In this document: piece by piece, positions 45,629 through 54,545 of the stretch | Position numbering within the stretch: position 1 is the first letter of the stretch | Layout: each line of letters begins with the position of its first letter | Source of the DNA: Nocardiaceae bacterium | GTDB taxonomy: Bacteria; Actinomycetota; Actinomycetes; Mycobacteriales; Mycobacteriaceae | Direction of reading: 5' to 3' | Assembly (NCBI GenBank): GCA_021372355.1 | Contig: JAJFUQ010000099.1 | Location: 1-64,000, forward strand | DNA length: 64,000 nt | Notes under the pieces: model-generated | What the model saw: only the letters and a program-made list of their open reading frames with translations | Told to the model about the DNA's origin: nothing | Database searches by the model: none | Made by a program: the position numbers and the translations under genes

Positions 45629-46417
45629 ATGACCACCTCCGATGTGCCGCGGTACGTGCTGAGCCCGGAATGGGAGCATGAGGGCCGGCGGCTTGCTCTG
45701 CTCGAGCAGATATTCGATCCGGGAGCGACCGCTCGACTCACACAACTCGGAATCGGTCCTGGCGCACGGTGCCTCGAGATCGGTGCCGGCCATGGGTCTA
45801 TGACTCGATGGATGTGCCAGCAAGTCGGCCCGACGGGATCGGTCACCGCGACTGACCTCGATACGCGGTGGATCAGTCAACTCGACGAACCGAACCTGAC
45901 GGTGCTGCAACACAACCTGCTGACCGACGATTTCGCCCCTGGATCGTTCGACTTCATCTATGCGCGCGCCGTCTTCGAACATATTGCGGACCGCGTCAAC
46001 GCGGTTCCGCGGGTATGCGAGTGGCTCGCGCCGGGCGGTTGGCTGTACCTCGACAACTTCTCGATGTTCACTGTCGATTCCTCGCCCTACCCGCCGGTGC
46101 CGAAGGCCTGGCACGCATTCGCGGACATGATCGGTCGAACCGGCACCTCATACCAATGGGCACGCACCTTCCCGAAGCCGCTCCTCGACGCGGGGCTGAC
46201 CGATATCGACGGGACGGTGAACGCTCCGCTTGTGCACGGACTTTCGCCGTTTGCGGAATGGATCGGGCTGTCGCTGCGGACGCTCTGGCCGCGCATCGTC
46301 GAGGCCGGAATCGCCACCCAGGCGGACCTCGACGCCGCCGACGAACTGCTCACGGACCCGAACTACTGGGACGTGGGACCCGCGCTTGTGGGTGCGTGGG
46401 GCAGGCGAGCGCCCTGA
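45629..46417 (+). CDS. Class I SAM-dependent methyltransferase
   Basis: 262 residues. SAM motif I is CLEIGAGHGSMTRWM, with acidic TATDLDTRW after strand 2 and FDFIYARAVFEHIADR for motif III, then LAPGGWLYLDNF. The substrate is not predictable. GGAG lies 8 nt before the ATG. Its stop overlaps the start of the acetyltransferase gene (TGATG), so the two are coupled and probably follow the dioxygenase gene on one transcript. Confidence 0.88.
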   Translation: MTTSDVPRYVLSPEWEHEGRRLALLEQIFDPGATARLTQLGIGPGARCLEIGAGHGSMTRWMCQQVGPTGSVTATDLDTRWISQLDEPNLTVLQHNLLTDDFAPGSFDFIYARAVFEHIADRVNAVPRVCEWLAPGGWLYLDNFSMFTVDSSPYPPVPKAWHAFADMIGRTGTSYQWARTFPKPLLDAGLTDIDGTVNAPLVHGLSPFAEWIGLSLRTLWPRIVEAGIATQADLDAADELLTDPNYWDVGPALVGAWGRRAP

Positions 46418-47013
46418 TGCGAGTCGAGAAGGCGGGCCGCGACGACTGGCGACCGATTGCGGACACTTTGGCCGACGCTTTCACGAACGATCCAGTCATG
46501 AGCTGGCTCATTCCGAATGGCAGCCGTCGCCCGGCAGCGTTGCGTCGATTCTTCGCCATTGAAGCTCAGGCCGTTGCGTTGCCGCGCAACGCATGCCTCG
46601 TGGCCTCGACCGCGGCCGGAGTGGTCGGCGCGATGCTTGTTCTGCCGCCAGACAAGTGGCGAACGCCGTTCTCGGTCGAAGCGCGAAACCTTGTGGGCTT
46701 CGGTCAGGCCTTTGGTCGTCGCCTCGGGCATGCCTTCGGATTGCTGACGATCCTCGAACACGAACACATTCGGGAGCCGCACTACTATCTGCCGTTCATC
46801 GGCGTCCGAGATGGTGTCCGAGGTGAGGGGGTGGGCAGCGCGATGCTGAAGTCCTTGGTCGCCAGGTGCGACGCGGAGCGAGCATCCGCCTACCTCGAGG
46901 CCACGAGCCCCGACAACGCGCGCCTGTACCGGCGCCACGGATTTGTCACTCGGAAAGTCGTGCGCCCGCTCGGGTCGCCGCCGATCGAGTTGATGCTCCG
47001 CCGACCGTCATGA
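46417..47013 (+). CDS. GNAT family acetyltransferase
   Basis: 198 residues with the acetyl-CoA loop GVRDGVRGEGVGSAML (Q/R-x-x-G-x-G/A) and a C-terminal YLEATSPDNARLYRRHGF, as in puromycin N-acetyltransferase-like GNATs. DAFTNDPVMSWL at the start is typical of that subgroup. The substrate is unknown. Its ATG shares one base with the methyltransferase stop. Confidence 0.88.
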   Translation: MRVEKAGRDDWRPIADTLADAFTNDPVMSWLIPNGSRRPAALRRFFAIEAQAVALPRNACLVASTAAGVVGAMLVLPPDKWRTPFSVEARNLVGFGQAFGRRLGHAFGLLTILEHEHIREPHYYLPFIGVRDGVRGEGVGSAMLKSLVARCDAERASAYLEATSPDNARLYRRHGFVTRKVVRPLGSPPIELMLRRPS

Positions 47014-47038
47014 TCAAGCGCCGGTAGTGTCACAACGC

Positions 47039-47317
47039 ATGGAAACCGTCCTCTTCTACACCCTGCGCGAAGGCGTCGATCGAGCCCGCGTCATGGAGAT
47101 CTACCCCCAGCACAAGGCGTTTTACGAGGAGTTCCAAGCGGGTGGCGGCGGCCTCCTCGCGTTGGGCCCGTTTGGCGCCCCGGATCCGGCTGGCGGATCG
47201 ATGGGAATCTTCACCTCGCGCGACGAGGCCGAGCGATTCATCGCCGGCGATCCCTTCATTGCCTCGGGACTCGCCGACCCGCGGATCGTCGACTGGAATT
47301 CGGTGCGCTTCGACTGA
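47039..47317 (+). CDS. YciI-like protein
   Basis: 92 residues: METVLFYTLREGVDRARVM, HKAFYEEFQAGGGGLLALG and MGIFTSRDEAERFIAGDPF fit the YciI fold. It is distinct from the copy at 18429. ATG 47039 is preferred to GTG 47027. It follows the acetyltransferase gene after 25 bp and may be in the same operon. Confidence 0.8.
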   Translation: METVLFYTLREGVDRARVMEIYPQHKAFYEEFQAGGGGLLALGPFGAPDPAGGSMGIFTSRDEAERFIAGDPFIASGLADPRIVDWNSVRFD

Positions 47318-47321
47318 CTCC

Positions 47322-47762
47322 CTATCGCCGGGAAGTATCGCGAATGATCACCAGCGTGTAGCCGCCGTCGAGGAACTGGTGAGAGAACTCGACCTTCCGG
47401 CGCGCGCCGTCCTTCCGAACGATCGTGTTCTCGTAGAGGCCCTCGATCCCGCTGTGGACATCCGAGGTGACCGCGCGGCGCATGCCATTCGGGTCCACTA
47501 GTCCGAGAGTGATCGACGTCTGACCGAGCAGTTCCTCGCGGCGATAGCCGGTGAGCGTGCAGAAGGAGTCGCTCACCTCGAGATACATCCCGCCTCGGGT
47601 GCACAGCACAACCGCATCATGCGCTCGGCGCAACAGCGTCTCGACGAAATCCTGAAGTTCGACGTACGACACTTCGGCGGCCTTGCCGGCAAGCTCTGCC
47701 TCGCCATCTCGGACTCGGCGGGCGCGTTCGAGCCACGACAAGGGTCGTTCGTCGTTCGCCAC
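47322..47762 (-). CDS. Single-domain PAS protein
   Basis: 146 residues: a short N-terminal helix, then one PAS domain (DAVVLCTRGGMYLEVSDSFCTLTGYRREELLG, split by strands, to GYTLVIIRD). No output domain is attached, so it may act through a partner. It lies 42 bp after the acyltransferase stop on the same strand, and could be co-transcribed with it. It is convergent with the YciI gene. Confidence 0.85.
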   Translation of the reverse strand: MANDERPLSWLERARRVRDGEAELAGKAAEVSYVELQDFVETLLRRAHDAVVLCTRGGMYLEVSDSFCTLTGYRREELLGQTSITLGLVDPNGMRRAVTSDVHSGIEGLYENTIVRKDGARRKVEFSHQFLDGGYTLVIIRDTSRR

Positions 47763-47804
47763 GACGCCATCGTAAATCGAGCGTTCCGGTTTGTCGGTTT
47801 GCGA

Positions 47805-48578
47805 TCAGCCCTGTTTACGCTCGGCCTTGCGCTCGGCTCGAATTCGCTTCTCCTCTTCATCGAGTTCAGCGGCCTTTTCGAGCGATGGCGCGGATCCGCC
47901 ATAGGACGCCGGAAGCCACCAGGCGCCGTCTTCCTTCTGCGGGTATGTCGTGATGCACTCATCGAGGAGAGCCCCCATACGGCGGCGAAGCTCTGCAGTT
48001 TCCGCGACCGGGTCTTCGCCGGTCGGGTACATCGGTTCACCGACCCGAATGACCACGGCTTTGCCGCGGGAGAAGTCCCGCGGGTGGTCCTTGGTCTGAT
48101 AGCGATGCATTCCGAAGTGGACGACCGGCACAAGCGGCACGCCCGCGGCCGCCGCGATCCGGACGGCCCCGGACTTCAGATCCTTGATGAGGAAACTGCG
48201 CGAGATCGTTGCCTCGGGGTAGATCCCGACGACCTCTCCGCGACGGCAGGCATCGATCGCGACATCGAGGGCATCGGCGCCGCTCGCGCGATCGACGCTC
48301 AGATGCTTGAACGCGCGCATGAACGGTCCGCCGAAGCGGTTGTCGAAGATCTCGCGCTTGGCCATGAAGCGGGTGAACCGCTTCTGTTCAGCCGCCGGGT
48401 AGGCGGCCATCATCCAGTCGAAGTAGGAGTTGTGGTTGCAGGCGATCACGGCACCGCCGGTTCTGGGCACGCGATCGGTGTCGGTCATGTCGATCGGCAC
48501 GGAGAACCGCATCCAGGCCTTCGACGCGCGAATGATGAGTCGGTAGGGAACGTCGCGCTTCACCAGTCCAAACTGCAT
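47805..48578 (-). CDS. 1-acylglycerol-3-phosphate O-acyltransferase family (PlsC-like)
   Basis: 257 residues with the acyltransferase block NHNSYFDWMM (NHX4D-type), FGGPFMRAF, GIYPEATISRS (in place of EGTRS) and a late VPVVHFGMHR. It is expected to acylate lysophosphatidate or a related lipid at the membrane face. The charged C-terminus (EEKRIRAERKAERKQ) is lysine/arginine rich. ATG 48578 has GGAGG 8 nt upstream; the frame to 48665 is rejected. Confidence 0.9.
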   Translation of the reverse strand: MQFGLVKRDVPYRLIIRASKAWMRFSVPIDMTDTDRVPRTGGAVIACNHNSYFDWMMAAYPAAEQKRFTRFMAKREIFDNRFGGPFMRAFKHLSVDRASGADALDVAIDACRRGEVVGIYPEATISRSFLIKDLKSGAVRIAAAAGVPLVPVVHFGMHRYQTKDHPRDFSRGKAVVIRVGEPMYPTGEDPVAETAELRRRMGALLDECITTYPQKEDGAWWLPASYGGSAPSLEKAAELDEEEKRIRAERKAERKQG

Positions 48579-48676
48579 CGCGAGGCCTCCTGATCTGCCC
48601 CGAAGGGCCGATAAGTCAATCCGTACCAAGGACGATATCGGCATATTTCGGTCAGAGGGCGGCACCTTGGTGGCTC

Positions 48677-48726
48677 TGCACCGTCAGGTCCCTTTTTCGG
48701 CGATGAAAAAGGGACCTGACGGTGCA
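48677..48726 (-). terminator. 22-bp perfect hairpin after the lipase gene
   Basis: 48677-48698 and 48705-48726 are exact reverse complements with a 6-nt loop (GGCGAT). The top of the stem has five T residues opposite five A. It lies 12 bp beyond the lipase stop and would end that transcript before the acyltransferase gene; it could act in either direction. Confidence 0.8.
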
Positions 48727-48737
48727 CGGCTATGGGG

Positions 48738-49703
48738 CTACCTCACGTATGGCAAGAACGGTGCCACGTAGAAGCACGGAACCGGTGAGGCGTTGGCCGG
48801 ATCGAGGGCGTTGAGCACGTACCACCAGGCCCGCTCGCTGTAGAGGATCGAGGCGTGCTCGGAATGGTCGATGGGACAACCGTCCTGAACGAGCCAGTTG
48901 GTGGCGTTCGGTGCGTCGTAGAACTGTGTGTCGTAAGGGGTCACCACTTCGTCGTACTTCGTGACGATCGCGTAGTACTGCGGGCCCGGGACGGTGTCTC
49001 CGTTGCCGTAGACCTGTCGGATGAGCTTGTCGTCGTATTCCTGCTGTGTCAGGCCGGGAGTGAGGAATCGAATGGTCTGTTCGCCGAAGGGGCCGATGAC
49101 CGGGATGAGGGTCCGGAGCCACACCATGTCGCTGAGAGTGGTGCCGCGCGACGGCGAGATCCCGACCTTCGTGTGCACCTTCTTCGCTCCGCCGAGAACC
49201 TTGAGGTAGTAGTCGGGGAGTACTCCCGCGCCTTGGGACTGACCGACCAGGTCGACCTGGGATGCGCCGGTGGCCGCGAGAACTCGGTCCACCGTGGCGG
49301 CCAGTTTGCGGCCGGATTGCCGGATATCGCCGAGGGCTTGGAGGGGGAATCCGGGGATCTGCGTGACGTTCCCGAAGTTGAAGGTGAAGACACAGAAACC
49401 CTGGTTCTTCAGGAACGGTGAACCGGCCTGGAAGGCGAGGGCTTGGGTCGTGACGGTCGGATTGACCAGGACGACCGGTCGTGGGTGCCGAGCGCTCGGC
49501 TTGCAATGCCAGTCGTTCGCGCCCGGCGGTGCCTGTTCGGCGGCGACGAGTCCCGGAACGATTCCCGCGCGCAGATCCCACGGAACGGGAAGCGGTCCCT
49601 TGACGGGTGCGGCCCCGGACGGCGACGCGACGCCGATCGTCACGGCCAAGGCTGCTGCGATCGCAGCAATCGTTCGGGTCGCGAATCGCGAGGTGATCGC
49701 CAT
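48738..49703 (-). CDS. Secreted lipase (class 2-like)
   Basis: 321 residues: a signal peptide of about 31 residues (cleavage near SPSGAA), an alpha/beta-hydrolase core with nucleophile VDLVGQSQGAG (Ser156), acid likely in TKYDEVVTPY and His in DHSEHASILY. Four to five cysteines may form the disulfides typical of secreted actinobacterial triacylglycerol lipases. GGCGGA precedes the ATG. It is monocistronic, ended by a very strong hairpin. Confidence 0.9.
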   Translation of the reverse strand: MAITSRFATRTIAAIAAALAVTIGVASPSGAAPVKGPLPVPWDLRAGIVPGLVAAEQAPPGANDWHCKPSARHPRPVVLVNPTVTTQALAFQAGSPFLKNQGFCVFTFNFGNVTQIPGFPLQALGDIRQSGRKLAATVDRVLAATGASQVDLVGQSQGAGVLPDYYLKVLGGAKKVHTKVGISPSRGTTLSDMVWLRTLIPVIGPFGEQTIRFLTPGLTQQEYDDKLIRQVYGNGDTVPGPQYYAIVTKYDEVVTPYDTQFYDAPNATNWLVQDGCPIDHSEHASILYSERAWWYVLNALDPANASPVPCFYVAPFLPYVR

Positions 49704-49821
49704 GTTTCCGCCTAAGTTCTGGACAAGGAACTTTGCCCAGTTTTGAGCGGATGTAGCGCGTCATAGACGACGACGCCACCCGAGAACCATTTCGTCGTAG
49801 GTTCGCGACGAAACTGAAATG

Positions 49822-50202
49822 TCAGACGTAGCTGCTGATCTCGACGAGATTCTGATCTGGATCGCGGACGTAGACGCTGCGGATCGGACCCATTGCGCCG
49901 GTGCGCTCGACGGGGCCCTCGACGATCGGTACATCCACCGCGGTCAACTCCGTGATGACGTCGGCGAGAGGTGTCTCGGTGATGAAGCAGAGGTCGGCGC
50001 TGCCGGGTGTCGGCACGTCAGCCTTGGGCTCGAATTCGCGGCCCGCCTCATGCAGATTGATTTTGCTCCGACCGAATGTCAACGCTCGCCGACCAGCGCC
50101 GAACGTCGTCTCCTGCATACCCAGGACACCACAGTAGAAGGCGATGGTGGCGTCGAGATCGCGCACGGTGAGGACGAGGTGATCCAGTCGATCAATACGC
50201 AC
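49822..50202 (-). CDS. VOC family protein
   Basis: 126 residues: RLDHLVLTVRDLDATIAFY, FITETPLADVITEL and VYVRDPDQNLVEIS hold the paired His/Glu metal positions of the vicinal oxygen chelate fold. This subgroup is often labelled virulence protein by similarity, without a known reaction. It starts 17 bp after the stop of the hydrolase gene, so both are likely co-transcribed. Confidence 0.87.
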   Translation of the reverse strand: MRIDRLDHLVLTVRDLDATIAFYCGVLGMQETTFGAGRRALTFGRSKINLHEAGREFEPKADVPTPGSADLCFITETPLADVITELTAVDVPIVEGPVERTGAMGPIRSVYVRDPDQNLVEISSYV

Positions 50203-50219
50203 GCCTCATCGTAGAGCGA

Positions 50220-51200
50220 TCAGGCGAGGCGACTGTTCCGGCCGACTTCCAGTGCAGCGACGAACTTCTCGATGCTGTCGAGTGCCGCCTTGGCTTCGGG
50301 CAGCAATGGATAGCCGATCTGGAACACGTGGAACATCCCGGGCCACACTTCGAGCTGAGCGTGGCCGCCGGCCGCGTTGAGTTCCCGCGCGTAATGCTCG
50401 GCGTCCGCAGCGAGGAGTTCTCGACCGCCCGCTTGGAGCAGCATCGGCGGGAAGTCTGGCCCGACAACCGACGTGACGTCGAGGCGAGGATCGCTGGGGT
50501 CGCCGGTTCGGGTGTACAGGCCCACCATCCGACTCGCGACGGCGACCGTCATGAACGAGTCCGCGACGGTCTTCTCACGCTCGCTGGAGAGCGTCCAAGT
50601 GGGGTCGACCAGCGCAGACAGGCAGATCACGGCACGCGGCTGGTCCACGTCGTGTTCGCGCAGTTGCGCGCAGAGTGCGAGGGAGAGGTGGCCGCCCGCC
50701 GAATCGCCCGCCACGATGATGTCGCTCGGTCGGTGCCCTTGCTCGACGAGCCAGAGGAAGCCGTTGAGCGCGTCGTCGTGAGCCCGGGGGAACCGGTGCT
50801 TGGGCGCGAGTCGATAGTCGAGGGAGAACAGCGGCATGTCGAGGCGTCGTGCGATTTCTGACGTCAGACCGCGGTGGGTTGCCGTGCTGCATCCGACATA
50901 ACCGCTGCCGTGCATGTAGTACACGACGGTCTGGCCGGGACGGGCTGGGGTGCCGACCCACTCACCGCGAGTGCGGCCTCGTGACCAGCGCGCATCGATC
51001 GTCGTGTAGGGGAGTTCGGTTCCGTGGGTCGCATAGCAAACGACATTGAACATCGTCCGCACGAGCGCGACGCCGAGGCGATTTGCCGGGACAAGAGGAC
51101 TTGGAGCCCGCAGCACGGTACGCAGCGCGACATTCATGAGAACGCCCATGCGCGACGGCGAGTGCGGCCATAGATCGTCTTTGACCATTTTTTGATTCAA
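50220..51200 (-). CDS. HSL-family alpha/beta hydrolase
   Basis: 326 residues with the hormone-sensitive-lipase signatures: oxyanion YYMHGSGYVG (HGSG variant of HGGG), nucleophile VAGDSAGGHLS, YRLAPKHRFPRAHDDA, and catalytic His in WPGMFHVFQ. It should cleave acyl esters in the cytosol. TTG 51200 is the longest start; ATG 51188 is close by. It resembles LipH/LipU-type mycobacterial esterases. Confidence 0.9.
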   Translation of the reverse strand: MNQKMVKDDLWPHSPSRMGVLMNVALRTVLRAPSPLVPANRLGVALVRTMFNVVCYATHGTELPYTTIDARWSRGRTRGEWVGTPARPGQTVVYYMHGSGYVGCSTATHRGLTSEIARRLDMPLFSLDYRLAPKHRFPRAHDDALNGFLWLVEQGHRPSDIIVAGDSAGGHLSLALCAQLREHDVDQPRAVICLSALVDPTWTLSSEREKTVADSFMTVAVASRMVGLYTRTGDPSDPRLDVTSVVGPDFPPMLLQAGGRELLAADAEHYARELNAAGGHAQLEVWPGMFHVFQIGYPLLPEAKAALDSIEKFVAALEVGRNSRLA

Positions 51201-51324
51201 ACATCTTGATCGTGGTTTGCCTAGTCATACGTATTGGAAAGCGCGCGCATGTATCGGTTGCCCGTGTGGGCAATGTGCCCGGTTTGCCTCACCCGGAGGG
51301 GGTGGCCGGCGTTAGCGTGAGGAG

Positions 51325-52056
51325 GTGAACCTTGCGGCGTTCGGCGAGCCGATGGGCCAAAGTTGGGACCAGTTCGCCGATTTGGGAATCGCTTTCGTGC
51401 TGTCGGTCCTCATCGGCCTCGAGCGCGAACTCAAACAGAAGTCTGCCGGTGTGCGGACCTACACCGTGGTCGGATTCGCCTCGGCGCTGTGGATGCTCGT
51501 CAGCAAATACGGATTCACGGACGTCCTGCGCGACGGCACGATCATGGTCGACCCTTCGCGTGTGGCAGCCCAGATCGTCGCGGGCGTCGGTTTCATCGGC
51601 GGCGGCATCATCTTCGTCAGGCGCGACTCGGTCGTGCACGGGCTCACCACCGCGGCCGGCATCTTCCTGACCGCCTCGATCGGTGCCGCGGCCGGCGGTG
51701 GCCTGTCCGAACTCGCGATCGCCGGAACCGTCGGCTATTTCGTCGCGGTGTGGTTCCTGCCGCCGCTCGCGCGCTGGTCGCGGCGGTTCGTCAAGGCTGA
51801 AGCGCCGTCCCTGCGAGTGCGATTCTACGAAGGTCAGGGTCTGGTCCAGAAGATCGTCGCGACGGCAAAAGAGGCCGGATTCCACGTCACCGATATCGCC
51901 ACGACGCGGCACGAGGAAGGCGCCGAGCCCGGACATCACTCGATCGAACTGCGGGTCTTCCTCGATGGCAAAGGCGACGTCCAATCGGTCGTCGACGACG
52001 TCAGCGACATTCCAGGGATCCTGGCCGTGTCGACCTTCCGGAACGATTCGGAGTAA
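51325..52056 (+). CDS. MgtC/SapB family membrane protein
   Basis: 243 residues: about five transmembrane helices (IAFVLSVLIGLERELKQKSAGVRTYTVVGF contains the conserved G-x-E-R-E and R-T motif) and a C-terminal ACT-like cytosolic domain (FHVTDIATTRHEEG). MgtC proteins support growth in low magnesium and inside host cells by modulating ATP synthase; this one is of the longer SapB type. GTG 51325 lies 6 nt after TAGCGT. Confidence 0.9.
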   Translation: MNLAAFGEPMGQSWDQFADLGIAFVLSVLIGLERELKQKSAGVRTYTVVGFASALWMLVSKYGFTDVLRDGTIMVDPSRVAAQIVAGVGFIGGGIIFVRRDSVVHGLTTAAGIFLTASIGAAAGGGLSELAIAGTVGYFVAVWFLPPLARWSRRFVKAEAPSLRVRFYEGQGLVQKIVATAKEAGFHVTDIATTRHEEGAEPGHHSIELRVFLDGKGDVQSVVDDVSDIPGILAVSTFRNDSE

Positions 52057-52061
52057 CTCTT

Positions 52062-52257
52062 CGCCCAGCTCATCAAGCACGCGGATAATCGTTGAGAGCC
52101 GCCGCTTTTCGATAGGCCACCCGGAGTCGCCACGTCCATCAATCGCCGGACTCTTCTCCAGCTTGTTGTCCCACGCCCGGTATACGCAGCCCATGCCGCC
52201 GACGCCGAGAACCACGTCGAGTCTGTACCGATCTGCGAATACTGCGATGGGCTCCAA
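52062..52257 (-). pseudogene. N-lobe remnant of a Ser/Thr protein kinase
   Basis: From 52257 the minus strand reads a start codon and RYRLDVVLGVGGMGCVYRAWD then NKLEKS, the opening strands and glycine loop of an actinobacterial STPK. The match ends just before the conserved VALK lysine; the following 30 residues are not kinase-like and the frame runs into the reverse of mgtC. No catalytic loop is present, so it is dead. What lay downstream is lost. Confidence 0.65.
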
Positions 52258-52306
52258 ACCCCACCCACCTTCGAACCTAGGGGGTCCGGACTAATCGTAA
52301 GCTGCG

Positions 52307-52831
52307 CTACTTGACGGCGTCGATGACGAAAACCAGTGTCTCGTTGGCCTTCATGCCGTTGCCGCCCTCGCCATAACCCAAGGCCGGCGGCACGATGAGC
52401 AGTCGGCGCCCACCGGGCTTGAGGCCGATGAGTCCCTGGTTCCAGCCGTCGATGACCGAGGCCTGTCCGACGTTCTCGACGGTGAACGGCTCGTTGCGAT
52501 TCCAGGACGCGTCGAGTTCGACCTTGTCGGACCACGTGACGAGGTCGTACTGGACGGTCACGTTGTCGCCGTCCTTGACCGGCGCCCCCTTGCCCTCCGT
52601 GAGGTCCTTGATCACGAGGTCCTTCGGTGGTGCGCACGTGTCCGGGATCGTGATCTCCGGCCGGGAGCCGAGCTTTCCGGTCACCTTGACGTCGTCGGCC
52701 TTGCATGCCGGCCGGTTGTCAACGGTCGTCGCGGTTGCCGAGTTGGACGTACCACTCGAGCTGCAGCCGGCGAGCGTTGCCGCGGTCGAAAGGGCTGCCG
52801 CAGCGATCAGGATCTTGGACGAGTTACGCAT
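52307..52831 (-). CDS. FKBP-type peptidyl-prolyl isomerase lipoprotein
   Basis: 174 residues: lipobox TLAGC (Cys23), a Ser/Thr linker with one Cys pair (PACKADD, DTCAPP), then an FKBP domain (VTVQYDLVTWSDKVELDASW, VIDGWNQGLIGLKPGGRRLLIVPP split over two strands, ALGYGEGG). It should assist folding of exported proteins at the outer face of the membrane. ATG 52831 lies 8 nt after TAGGCT. Confidence 0.92.
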   Translation of the reverse strand: MRNSSKILIAAAALSTAATLAGCSSSGTSNSATATTVDNRPACKADDVKVTGKLGSRPEITIPDTCAPPKDLVIKDLTEGKGAPVKDGDNVTVQYDLVTWSDKVELDASWNRNEPFTVENVGQASVIDGWNQGLIGLKPGGRRLLIVPPALGYGEGGNGMKANETLVFVIDAVK

Positions 52832-52885
52832 GGTTGGCGAGCCTAGCGAGCATCGGTGCCGATGCCCGGCAGCGCCTCGCGTGAA

Positions 52886-53170
52886 CTATGCCTGTTGGTG
52901 CTTCCTCGCCTTGGTGTCGTCGACGAACTGGCGGGCTTTGTCGGCGGCAGACTGGGTCGCGAAGCGAACCTTCTCGCGGTTCTCTTCGGAGAAGATCTCG
53001 CGGGTCTTGTCGCCCACGGCCTGCCCCGCGCTCCGCATCTTCGCCATGTTCTCATCGCCGACGATCTCGTTCGTCTTGGCGACGATCTGGTCGTAGCGTT
53101 CGCGTCCGGCCTTCGTGCCGAAAACGTATCCGGTGGCTCCAGCAGCAGCGGCAAACAGCAATCCGAGCAT
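52886..53170 (-). CDS. YtxH-like small membrane-anchored protein
   Basis: 94 residues: one N-terminal helix with the YtxH-type start GLLFAAAAGATGYVFGTKAG, then a charged helical tail (RERYDQIVAKTNEI, KMRSAGQAVGDKTREIF). Such proteins are membrane-anchored helices of unknown function. ATG 53170 follows AAGGGATT; the frame to 53245 has no support. Confidence 0.78.
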   Translation of the reverse strand: MLGLLFAAAAGATGYVFGTKAGRERYDQIVAKTNEIVGDENMAKMRSAGQAVGDKTREIFSEENREKVRFATQSAADKARQFVDDTKARKHQQA

Positions 53171-53297
53171 GACAATCCCTTCGTTGCAGGTCAGCCTATC
53201 TGTGGCAGACGAACGTCTGCCAGGAAACGTGACCGGGGCCTCCAACGCGAAAGGGCAACGCGACCGCCGTTGGCCGCGCTGCCCTTCCCATCGCGAA

Positions 53298-54440
53298 TCA
53301 CATGGTGCGCGAGATGATTTCCTTCATGATCTCGCTCGTACCGGCGTAGATCTGCGACACCCGGATGTCGGTCCAGGCCCGTGCGATCGGGTACTCGAGC
53401 ATGTAGCCGTAGCCACCGAAGAGCTGGACGCACTTGTCGATGTTCTTCATCGACGTCTCGCTCGCCCACAGCTTGGCCATCGCGGCGGTTGGGACATCGA
53501 GCTTGCCTTCGATGTGCAGTTCGATGCACTCATCGATGAACGAACGACCGACGCGGCAATCGGTGGCGATCTCGGCAAGCTTGAACTTGGTGTTCTGGAA
53601 CTTGAAGATCTCGCGGCCGAACGCTTCGCGGTCGTGGGTGTACTGCTTGGTGAGCTCCAAAGCGAACTCCTGCGCCGCCTGCGTGCTGACCGCGACGATG
53701 AGACGCTCCTGCGGAAGCTGCGCCATGAGGTGGAAGAAGCCGAGTCCTTCCTGGGTGCCCAGCAGGTTCGATGCCGGGATCCGAACGTCGTCGAAGAACA
53801 GCTCCGACGTGTCCTGACCCTTCATGCCGACCTTGTCCAGGACGCGGCCGCGGCGGAAGCCCTCGCGGTCGGTCTCGACGAGCACGAGCGAGACGCCCGC
53901 CGCGCCGCCCTCCGGGTTGGTCTTGGCGGCCACGATCACCAGGTCGCACTGCGCGCCGTTCGTGATGAAGGTCTTGGCGCCGTTGACGACGTACTCGTCG
54001 CCTTCCTTGACCGCCTTGGTCTTGATGCCCTGCAGGTCTGAGCCGGTGCCGGGCTCGGTCATGGCGATGGCGCCGACGACCTCACCGCTGGCCATCTTGG
54101 GCAGCCAGTGCTGCTTCTGCTCTTCGGTGCCGTACGCGAGGATGTAGTGCGCCACGATGCCGCTGTGCAGCGACGCGCCCCAACTCGAGTCGCCGACGCG
54201 CGCCTGCTCTTCGATCAGGACGGCTTCGTGCGCGAACGTGCCACCGATGCCGCCGTACTCCTCGGGGATCGAGGCGCACAGCAGGCCGAGTTCGCCGGCC
54301 TTGTTCCACAGGTCGCGGTCGACCTGGTGGTTCTGAATGTACTTTTCGACGTTCGGCTTGATCTCGCGCTCACAGAATCCGCGCGCGAGGTCGCGGAACA
54401 GTTCGAGGTCTGCGTCCATCCACCGAGGGGAGGAGGCCAT
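53298..54440 (-). CDS. Acyl-CoA dehydrogenase (FadE type)
   Basis: 380 residues. Signatures are AIAMTEPGTGSDLQGIKT, the FAD block KTFITNGAQCDLVIV, DREAFGREIFKFQN and IYAGTSEIMKEII; the catalytic base is expected in the QLFGGYGYMLEYPIAR region or nearby (Glu in EYPI or EIM). It oxidises an acyl-CoA in beta-oxidation, reducing ETF. ATG 54440 has AGGAG 6 nt upstream; the frame runs open for 415 more codons without homology. It is divergent from a TetR gene with a shared palindrome. Confidence 0.94.
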   Translation of the reverse strand: MASSPRWMDADLELFRDLARGFCEREIKPNVEKYIQNHQVDRDLWNKAGELGLLCASIPEEYGGIGGTFAHEAVLIEEQARVGDSSWGASLHSGIVAHYILAYGTEEQKQHWLPKMASGEVVGAIAMTEPGTGSDLQGIKTKAVKEGDEYVVNGAKTFITNGAQCDLVIVAAKTNPEGGAAGVSLVLVETDREGFRRGRVLDKVGMKGQDTSELFFDDVRIPASNLLGTQEGLGFFHLMAQLPQERLIVAVSTQAAQEFALELTKQYTHDREAFGREIFKFQNTKFKLAEIATDCRVGRSFIDECIELHIEGKLDVPTAAMAKLWASETSMKNIDKCVQLFGGYGYMLEYPIARAWTDIRVSQIYAGTSEIMKEIISRTM

Positions 54441-54465
54441 GGGTTCTCCTTTGAAGCCAGCCAGG

Positions 54466-54480
54466 GGTACACCGTGTACC
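54466..54480. promoter_or_regulatory. Palindromic operator between acyl-CoA dehydrogenase and TetR
   Basis: GGTACAC-C-GTGTACC is a perfect 15-bp palindrome 26 bp upstream of the dehydrogenase ATG. A further half site GGTGTACC (54528-54535) overlaps TACCTT, the -10 box of the TetR gene. The spacing suits repression of both by the TetR protein, perhaps lifted by acyl-CoA. Confidence 0.65.
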
Positions 54481-54545
54481 AAAGTTGTCTTGGACATCAT
54501 GTACCACCAAGGCTCCAGATGGAACAGGGTGTACCTTTGCGTGTC

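Noticed and set aside
51289..52257. A 322-codon minus-strand frame starting with a kinase-like sequence
   Set aside because: Beyond 52060 it is the mirror of mgtC. Only the first 40 or so codons resemble a kinase, and those are listed as a remnant.
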